Source of the DNA: Paracoccaceae bacterium
GTDB lineage: Bacteria; Pseudomonadota; Alphaproteobacteria; Rhodobacterales; Rhodobacteraceae
Direction: 5' to 3'
Assembly (NCBI GenBank): GCA_003250135.1
Contig: QKHF01000298.1
Location: forward strand, 1 to 9,694
DNA: 9,694 nt
Both the position numbers and the translations under genes were made by a program. Below the pieces are notes generated by a model. It did no database searches. It had not been told where the DNA came from and saw only the letters and a program-made list of their open reading frames with translations. This document shows, in pieces, positions 4,710 through 9,694 of the stretch; the first letter of the stretch is position 1, and the number at the start of each line of letters is the position of its first letter.

Positions 4710-7700
4710 GTGCAGGTCTCCAGGCTCCGGCTTTCGGGCTTCAAATCCTTCGTCGATCCGACGGAGCTGACCATCGCCCCCGGGCTGACCGGGGTGGTCG
4801 GGCCCAATGGCTGCGGCAAGTCCAACCTTCTTGAGGCCTTGCGCTGGGCGATGGGCGAGAACCGCCCGACCGCGATGCGCGGCGCCGGCATGGAGGACGT
4901 GATCTTCGCAGGCGCCTCCACCCGCCCGCCGCGAGCCTACGCCGAAGTCTCGATCATCCTCGACAACGCCGACCGGCTGGCCCCCGTGGGGTTCAACGAT
5001 GCGGACGTGCTCGACATCACCCGCCGCATCACCCGCGACATCGGCTCCGCCTTCAAGGTGAACGGCAAGGACGTGCGGGCGCGCGACGTGCAGATGCTGT
5101 TCGCGGACGCCGCCACCGGCGCGCATTCCCCGGCGCTGGTTCGGCAGGGGCAGATCGGCGAGCTGATCAACGCCAAGCCCAAGGCGCGGCGAAAGATCCT
5201 GGAGGATGCAGCGGGCATCGGCGGGCTTTACCAGCGCCGTCACGAGGCCGAGCTGAAGCTTAAAAGCGCCGAGGCGAATCTGGAGCGGGTCGACGACGTC
5301 ATCCAGAATCTCGACCAGCAGCTTTCCAGCCTCGCCCGGCAGGCGCGGCAGGCGCGGCGCTATCGCGAGATCGCCGAGCAGCTTCGCGGGGCCGAAGCGC
5401 TGCTTCTCTATCGCCGCTGGCGCGAGGCCAAGGACGCGCTGGACGCCGCGCAGGCGGAACTGACCGAGGCGACGCGCCGGGTGGCCGCCGCCACTGCCGC
5501 CGCGACGCAGGCGGGGCGGACGCGCGAGCAGGCCGCCGACGCGATGGCGCCCCTGCGCGAGGAGGAGGCGATCGCGGGTGCCTCTCTGCACCGGCTGACC
5601 GTTCAGCGCGAGCAGTTGGAGGAGAAGGAGCGCCAGGCCCGCGGGCAACTGGCGGGCCTGGAGCGGCGCATCCAGCAACTTGGCGCCGATCTCGAGCGCG
5701 AGGAAGGTCTGGCGGCGGACGCGGGCGGCGTGCTGGAGCGACTGGAGGCCGAAGAGGCGGAGTTGAAAGCGGCCGCGGCCACCGAGGGCGAACGGCTGGC
5801 CGAGGCGGAAGGCGCCGACCGGGCGGCCTCGGCCGTTCTGGCCGAGCGCGAGACGGAGCTGGACGCGCTGACCGAGCGGGCGGCGCGGGTCGCGGCGCGG
5901 CGCACGGCGGCGGAGCGGCGCGCGGCGGAGGCGCAGGCGGCGCGGGACAAGATCGCGCGCGAGATCGAGGGCGCGCGGGCGGAGATCGCCGCGCTCGACG
6001 CCCAGATCGCAACAGCCGAGGCCGAGGCGACAGCGACGGCGGAGGCGCTGGAGCAGGCCGAGGCGGCGGCCGAGGCGGCCGAGCGCGCGCTGGAGGCGGC
6101 GGATGCGGCGCGGGGCGCGGCGCAGGCGGCGGAATCCGCGGCGCGGGCCCGCCGGTCGGAGGCGGAAGGCGCGGCAGGCGCGCTGAAGGCCGAGGCGCAG
6201 GCGCTGGAGCGGCTGCTGGCCTCGGGCGACTCGTCGGCCAAGCCCATCCTCGATCAGGTGCGCGCCTCCCCCGGCTATGAGACCGCGCTGGGCGCGGCGC
6301 TGGGCGAGGATCTCAGCGCGCCCGAGGCGGGAGAGAGAAGCGCAGGCTGGACCGCCCTGCCCGATTACGCCGACGCGCCCACGCTGCCGGACGGCGCCGA
6401 ACCTCTTTCGGCGCACGTGACCGCTCCGAAGCCGCTTTCCCGCCGCCTGGCGCAGATCGGCGTGGCGAGCGACGCCGACTGCCGCAACCTGCACGCCACC
6501 CTCCGTCCCGGCCAGCGGCTGGTCACGACGGACGGCGCGCTCTGGCGCTGGGACGGGCTGGTCGTGGCCGGGGGCGAGGGCCGCAGCGCCGCCGCCCTCA
6601 GGCTGGCGCAGAGGAACCGGCTGGACGCGCTGCGCGGACAGCTGACCGAAGCCGAGGCCGCGTTCGAGCAGGCGGATTCCGAGTTCCGATCCGCCCGCGA
6701 GGCGATGGCCGAGGCGGAGCGCGCCGACAGGGAGGCGCGGCAGGCGCGGCGCGATGCGGAGAAGGCGCGCGGCGACGCGGCGCGCGGCGCGGCGCGGGCG
6801 GAGACGGAGCGCGACCGGGCCGAGGCGCGACGCGACACGCTGAGCGCAGCCGCCGAACGGCGGGCCGAGGACCTGTCGCTCGCCGAGCAGGAATTGAATG
6901 ACGCGGCCGAAGCGCTGGCCGGGGCGGAAGACCCGGAGGCGGCCCGGACCGCGGTGGAGGCCCAGAAGCGGGCGGTGAACGAAGCGCGCGCCTCAACGCA
7001 GGCGGCAAGGGCGGCGCTTGACGCGGTGCGGCGCGAAGGGGACGCGCGCCGCACCCGTCTGAACTCCATCGCGCGCGAGCGGGGCGACTGGTCGACCCGC
7101 CGGGACCGGGCGGGCGAACAGCTCGGCGCCCTGAGGGACCGCATCGCCGCTGCCGAGAAGGATCACGCGGCGGCGATCTCGAAGCCCGAGGAGGTGCGCG
7201 CCGAGCGCGACAAGCTGGGCCTCTCGATCGCCCAGGCCGAACAGCGCCGCCGGCTGGCCTCGGACGCGCTGGCGAATGGCGAGAACGCCCTGCGCGCAGC
7301 GGAGGCTGAGGCGAAGACCGCCGAGCAGACGCTGTCGGCCGCCCGCGAAGCGCGCGCCCGCGCCGAAGCGGTGGTCGAGGGCGCCGACGAGCGCGTCAGC
7401 GAGGCGGCGGCGCGCATATGGGACGAGGACGGCTGCGAGCCCGACGCGCTGCTTGAGACGCATTCGCTCGACCCCGACGACGCGACCAATGTCGAGGCGA
7501 TCGAGGCCGAGGTCGCCAAGCTGCGCCGTCAGCGCGACGCCCTGGGCGCGGTCAACCTGCGGGCCGAGGAGGACGCCGAGGAGCTCTCCAAGGAGCGGCT
7601 GCAACTGGCGACGGAGAAGGACGACCTCGAAGCGGCCATCGCCAAGCTCCGCTCCGGCGTCGGGCAACTCAATCGCGAGGGACGCCAGCGGCTTCTGGAC

Positions 7701-8165
7701 GCGTTCGAGGAGGTGAACACGAACTTTTCGTCGCTGTTCACGCATCTCTTCGGCGGCGGCGAGGCGCGGCTGGCGCTGGTCGAATCCGACGACCCGCTTG
7801 AGGCGGGGCTCGAGATCATGTGCATGCCGCCGGGCAAGAAGCTCTCCACCCTGTCGCTTCTGTCGGGCGGCGAGCAGACGCTGACCGCTTTGGCGCTGAT
7901 CTTCTCGGTCTTTCTGGCCAACCCGTCGCCGATCTGCGTGCTGGACGAGGTGGACGCCCCGCTCGACGACGCGAATGTGGAGCGATTCTGCGATTTGCTG
8001 GACGAAATGACCCGCAGAACCCGCACGCGCTTCCTGATCATCACCCATCACGCGATCACCATGTCGCGGATGGATCGGCTGTTTGGCGTGACCATGCAGG
8101 AAAAGGGCGTCAGCCAGCTGGTGTCCTGCGATCTGGGCGCAGCCGCCGCCATCGCGGCGGAATAG
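4710..8165 (+). CDS. smc: Chromosome segregation protein SMC
   Basis: SMC dimers form the ring-shaped ATPase that compacts and aligns sister chromosomes with ScpA/ScpB. The 1151-residue protein is complete. The N-terminal head has FKSFVDPTEL (11-20), Walker A GPNGCGKSN (31-39) and Q-loop VRQGQI (144-149). A first coiled-coil arm spans about 172-505, and the hinge about 511-630, with PILDQVRASPGYETALGAAL and TTDGALWRWDG (606-616). The second arm runs to about 985. The C-terminal head has signature LSGGEQ (S1052-Q1056) and Walker B CVLDEVDAP with Asp1079 and catalytic Glu1080. The arms are very rich in Ala, Glu and Arg. The GTG start at 4710 gives MQVSRLRLSGFKSF, the expected SMC opening, with AAGG at 4699-4702. 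No scpA or scpB lies in the window. It probably has its own promoter 147 bp after the dsbA-like gene. Confidence 0.97.
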   Translation: MQVSRLRLSGFKSFVDPTELTIAPGLTGVVGPNGCGKSNLLEALRWAMGENRPTAMRGAGMEDVIFAGASTRPPRAYAEVSIILDNADRLAPVGFNDADVLDITRRITRDIGSAFKVNGKDVRARDVQMLFADAATGAHSPALVRQGQIGELINAKPKARRKILEDAAGIGGLYQRRHEAELKLKSAEANLERVDDVIQNLDQQLSSLARQARQARRYREIAEQLRGAEALLLYRRWREAKDALDAAQAELTEATRRVAAATAAATQAGRTREQAADAMAPLREEEAIAGASLHRLTVQREQLEEKERQARGQLAGLERRIQQLGADLEREEGLAADAGGVLERLEAEEAELKAAAATEGERLAEAEGADRAASAVLAERETELDALTERAARVAARRTAAERRAAEAQAARDKIAREIEGARAEIAALDAQIATAEAEATATAEALEQAEAAAEAAERALEAADAARGAAQAAESAARARRSEAEGAAGALKAEAQALERLLASGDSSAKPILDQVRASPGYETALGAALGEDLSAPEAGERSAGWTALPDYADAPTLPDGAEPLSAHVTAPKPLSRRLAQIGVASDADCRNLHATLRPGQRLVTTDGALWRWDGLVVAGGEGRSAAALRLAQRNRLDALRGQLTEAEAAFEQADSEFRSAREAMAEAERADREARQARRDAEKARGDAARGAARAETERDRAEARRDTLSAAAERRAEDLSLAEQELNDAAEALAGAEDPEAARTAVEAQKRAVNEARASTQAARAALDAVRREGDARRTRLNSIARERGDWSTRRDRAGEQLGALRDRIAAAEKDHAAAISKPEEVRAERDKLGLSIAQAEQRRRLASDALANGENALRAAEAEAKTAEQTLSAAREARARAEAVVEGADERVSEAAARIWDEDGCEPDALLETHSLDPDDATNVEAIEAEVAKLRRQRDALGAVNLRAEEDAEELSKERLQLATEKDDLEAAIAKLRSGVGQLNREGRQRLLDAFEEVNTNFSSLFTHLFGGGEARLALVESDDPLEAGLEIMCMPPGKKLSTLSLLSGGEQTLTALALIFSVFLANPSPICVLDEVDAPLDDANVERFCDLLDEMTRRTRTRFLIITHHAITMSRMDRLFGVTMQEKGVSQLVSCDLGAAAAIAAE

Positions 8166-8178
8166 CGCCCCAAAACGC

Positions 8179-8195
8179 TGCGCCTTCGGGTCGCA
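8179..8195 (+). other. Small UUCG-capped hairpin after smc
   Basis: TGCGCC (8179-8184), loop TTCG (8185-8188), then GG, one bulged T at 8191, and CGCA (8192-8195). It is a stable tetraloop hairpin 13 bp after the smc stop. No T-run follows, so it is at best a weak or Rho-assisted transcript end. The remainder of the 169-bp spacer holds the palindrome and promoter listed separately, and no gene. Confidence 0.35.
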
Positions 8196-8237
8196 CAAAT
8201 CACCTTATTCCAGAGATTTCAGCGCGTTAGATAGTAT

Positions 8238-8254
8238 GCGCAATTTCATTGCGC
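8238..8254. promoter_or_regulatory. 17-bp palindrome abutting the atp operon -35 box
   Basis: GCGCAAT (8238-8244), TTC, ATTGCGC (8248-8254) is a perfect 7-bp inverted repeat with a 3-base centre. It ends four bases before the -35 hexamer, covering about -43 to -59 relative to an expected start near 8293. That position suits an activator or a regulator touching RNA polymerase. No T-run follows, so it is not a standard terminator for smc. I do not recognise the motif. Confidence 0.55.
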
Positions 8255-8257
8255 GAC

Positions 8258-8286
8258 TTGACAGGCCGGTGGCCCCATCCTAGTGT
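8258..8286 (+). promoter_or_regulatory. Promoter of the F0 ATP synthase operon
   Basis: TTGACA at 8258-8263 is a perfect -35 hexamer. After exactly 17 bp comes TAGTGT at 8281-8286, matching three of six -10 bases. The spacing is ideal, and the element lies 48 bp ahead of the atpI start with a good ribosome-binding site between. This is the strongest promoter candidate in the window. Confidence 0.7.
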
Positions 8287-8334
8287 CCGCGCCGAATATG
8301 GCCTTGTCGCCCAAGCTCGATTTCGGAGGCCCGC

Positions 8335-8697
8335 GTGCCGACGCGAGATGATGAGCGCGAGGCGCTCGACGCGCTCGACCGCCGCATTGCGGCCGCGCGC
8401 GAATCCGCTAATCCTCGCAGAAGCGTAGGAGCGGAAAAATTCAGCGCTGCGTCCTTGGCGTGGCGTATGGTGACGGAACTGGTCGTCGGAATGGCGATCG
8501 GTCTAGGGATGGGATGGGGGCTCGACTCCCTGTTCGGCTCGATGCCGGCGTTTCTCGTCCTGTTTGGATTGCTGGGCTTCGCGGCCGGGGTGCGCACCAT
8601 GATGCGCTCGGCCGTCGAGGTGCAGAAAAGAAACGAAGCGATCGAGCAGGCTGAAAAAGCCGCCGAGCGCGAAAAGGCGCCGCCTGGCGCCAAGTGA
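8335..8697 (+). CDS. atpI: ATP synthase subunit I (AtpI/AtpZ family assembly factor)
   Basis: AtpI is a small membrane protein that helps assemble the c-ring of the F0F1 ATP synthase and is not part of the final catalytic enzyme. The 120-residue product has a charged cytoplasmic N-terminus (1-42), two membrane helices (about 44-63 and 71-88) joined by a short WGLDSLFGSMP turn, and a charged helical tail rich in Glu, Lys and Ala (about 91-115). The segment TELVVGMAIGLGMGWGLDSLFG and LLGFAAGVRTMMR follow the family pattern. GTG 8335 has a clear GGAGG at 8325-8329, five bases upstream. It is first in the F0 operon, 96 bp ahead of atpB, as in other alphaproteobacteria. Confidence 0.93.
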   Translation: MPTRDDEREALDALDRRIAAARESANPRRSVGAEKFSAASLAWRMVTELVVGMAIGLGMGWGLDSLFGSMPAFLVLFGLLGFAAGVRTMMRSAVEVQKRNEAIEQAEKAAEREKAPPGAK

Positions 8698-8717
8698 ACG
8701 ACAGGGGGCCGGTCAAG

Positions 8718-8772
8718 CCCCTTGGAACAGGGGGGCGCATTCGCGCCGGATCGCAACAGCCCCGTCAGGGGC
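8718..8772 (+). other. Three hairpins in the atpI-atpB spacer
   Basis: Three perfect 5-bp stems lie in a row: CCCCT (8718-8722) with AGGGG (8729-8733), GGCGC (8734-8738) with GCGCC (8743-8747, loop ATTC), and GCCCC (8759-8763) with GGGGC (8768-8772, loop GTCA). The first two abut with no gap. They precede the atpB ribosome-binding site at 8781. They could be mRNA processing or stability elements, or set atpB translation relative to atpI. Short GC stems are common in GC-rich DNA, so function is uncertain. Confidence 0.35.
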
Positions 8773-8793
8773 GCAGGACCGAGGGACGCAGCC

Positions 8794-9546
8794 GTGGCTT
8801 CCAGCGAACCTTCCGAGAGCGGCTTCAACATCCATCCGATGGAGCAGTTCGAGGTCAAGCCGTTGTTCGGCGGCCATGACGTCGGCGTGTTCACTCCCAC
8901 CAACTCGACCCTCTGGATGGCGATCGTCGTCGTCGCGATCGCGCTGTTCCTGATCCTGTCGATGCGCGGCCGGGCGCTGGTGCCGAGCCGCTCGCAATCG
9001 ATGGCCGAGCTTCTTTACGGATTTGTCCGGCAGATGGTGGCGGACGTGGCGGGCGAAGAGGGGCTGAAATACTTCCCCTACATCTTCACGCTGTTCACCT
9101 TCATCCTGTTCTCCAACCTGCTGGGGCTGGTGCCCTACTCCTTCACCGTGACGTCCCATATCGCGGTCACCGCCACTCTGGCGCTGGCCGTGTTCGTGTC
9201 GGTGACGGCGATCGGCTTCATCAAGCACGGCGGGCATTTCCTCAGCTTCTTCTGGCCGAAGGACGCGCCCGGGGCGCTGCGCCCGGTGCTCTGCATCATC
9301 GAGCTGATCTCCTACTTCGTGCGGCCGGTCAGCCACTCCATCCGTCTTGGCGCCAACATGATGGCCGGCCATGCGGTGTTGAAAGTGTTCGCCGGCTTCG
9401 TCGCGGCGCTGGGCGTGCTCGGGGCGATCCCGATCGCCGCGATGGTCGGCATCTACGCGCTGGAGCTGCTGGTGGCGATCATCCAGGCATACGTTTTCGC
9501 GATCCTCACCGTCGTGTACCTCAACGACGCCCTGCATATGCATTAG
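8794..9546 (+). CDS. atpB: F0F1 ATP synthase subunit a
   Basis: Subunit a forms the two proton half-channels beside the c-ring in the cytoplasmic membrane. The 250-residue product has several membrane helices (about 40-57, 96-115, 121-144, 164-176 and 194-245). The key segment is SHSIRLGANMMAGH (180-193): Arg184 is the essential stator arginine, equivalent to E. coli Arg210. The last helix, LLVAIIQAYVFAILTVVYLNDALHMH, contains Gln231 at the position of E. coli Gln252. GTG 8794 gives MASSEPSESGFNIHPMEQF, with GAGGG at 8781-8785 eight bases ahead. The frame is open further upstream to a TTG at 8722, but that part runs through the hairpin spacer and has no family resemblance. ATG 8839 (before EQF) is another possible start. 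It lies between atpI and atpE in the F0 operon. Confidence 0.95.
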   Translation: MASSEPSESGFNIHPMEQFEVKPLFGGHDVGVFTPTNSTLWMAIVVVAIALFLILSMRGRALVPSRSQSMAELLYGFVRQMVADVAGEEGLKYFPYIFTLFTFILFSNLLGLVPYSFTVTSHIAVTATLALAVFVSVTAIGFIKHGGHFLSFFWPKDAPGALRPVLCIIELISYFVRPVSHSIRLGANMMAGHAVLKVFAGFVAALGVLGAIPIAAMVGIYALELLVAIIQAYVFAILTVVYLNDALHMH

Positions 9547-9548
9547 GG

Positions 9549-9566
9549 GCCCGGAGGCTTCCGGGC
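9549..9566 (+). other. Hairpin between atpB and atpE
   Basis: GCCCGGA (9549-9555) pairs perfectly with TCCGGGC (9560-9566) around a GGCT tetraloop, starting two bases after the atpB stop. There is no T-run, so it is unlikely to end transcription. In other bacteria, hairpins and AU-rich leaders here help raise atpE expression, because the c subunit is needed in many copies. The following stretch to 9602 is notably poorer in G+C than its surroundings. Confidence 0.5.
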
Positions 9567-9614
9567 GGGACGGATCATCAATCAACAGCCATTCCACTTC
9601 ATAGGAGCGAGATC

Positions 9615-9694
9615 ATGGAAGGCGATATCGGAACCATGGGTCAGATGATCGGCGCGGGCCTGGCCTGCATCGGCATGGGCGGCGCGGGCATCGG
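9615..9694 (+). CDS. atpE: F0F1 ATP synthase subunit c, 5' part (cut by window end)
   Basis: Subunit c is the proteolipid that forms the rotating ring of F0. Only the first 26 codons are visible: MEGDIGTMGQMIGAGLACIG then MGGAGI. This covers the start of the first membrane helix with its glycine-rich helix-packing pattern (G13, G15, G20, G22, G23, G25). The ion-binding acidic residue lies in the second helix, beyond the window, so proton or sodium coupling cannot be judged directly. ATG 9615 is preceded by AGGAG at 9603-9607, a strong ribosome-binding site with a 7-base gap. It is 68 bp after atpB. The rest of the operon (b and b' subunits) is expected beyond the window. Confidence 0.93.
   Translation, partial: MEGDIGTMGQMIGAGLACIGMGGAGI

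Noticed and set aside
4680..6494. A 604-codon open frame on the minus strand, opposite the first half of smc
   Set aside because: It is wholly antisense to smc, is Arg/Leu/Ala-rich low complexity, and shows no recognisable domain. Long antisense frames are expected in GC-rich coding DNA with strong third-position bias.
6993..8198. A 401-codon open frame on the minus strand opposite the 3' half of smc
   Set aside because: It lies opposite the highly conserved SMC head with no domain of its own. It is a codon-bias shadow.

Overview
This is a high-GC chromosomal segment (roughly two thirds G+C by eye) from an alphaproteobacterium. The adjacent pair rnhB-ccrM, the block mutY / DUF721 (DciA) / dsbA-like / smc, and the atpI-atpB-atpE order of a separate F0 operon all point there. 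The N-terminus of AtpB (HPMEQF...KPLF) and of AtpE (MEGDIGTMGQ) resembles Rhodobacterales best, from memory. I cannot name a genus. I see no insertion sequences, phage genes, CRISPR arrays, tRNAs or rRNAs, and no sign of horizontal transfer. This is core genome.

Left part (1-1971): rnhB (RNase HII) ends in an AT-rich pocket that serves as the promoter and leader of ccrM, the GANTC-specific DNA adenine methyltransferase. Two GATTCAA direct repeats, each holding a GANTC target of CcrM itself, lie exactly 20 bp apart there, and the second overlaps the end of a candidate -35 box. ccrM ends before an additional hairpin and then a strong intrinsic terminator.

Middle (2055-4709): mutY (A:oxoG-mismatch adenine glycosylase) runs leftward and converges on ccrM. 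It is divergent from dciA (DUF721, replicative helicase loader family), which is followed after 14 bp by a secreted DsbA-like thiol oxidoreductase. The 147-bp spacer before smc holds an 18-bp perfect palindrome and an 8-bp inverted repeat built on the same GGCGCC core. The inverted repeat encloses a TTGACT -35 candidate.

Right part (4710-9694): a full-length smc (1151 aa, all ATPase motifs present, alphaproteobacterial type hinge) is followed by a 169-bp spacer with a 17-bp palindrome directly upstream of a TTGACA-N17-TAGTGT promoter. This promoter reads into the F0 operon atpI-atpB-atpE, and atpE is cut by the window end. The atpI-atpB and atpB-atpE spacers both carry perfect short hairpins.

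Functionally, five of the eight complete genes before or at smc deal with DNA: primer/ribonucleotide removal (rnhB), cell-cycle methylation (ccrM), oxidative mismatch repair (mutY), helicase loading (dciA) and chromosome organisation (smc). The F0 operon is a separate transcription unit. No new gene system is evident. The items most worth checking are the regulatory sequences: the ccrM autoregulatory GANTC pair, the GGCGCC cluster before smc, the palindrome before the atp promoter, and the structured atp spacers.
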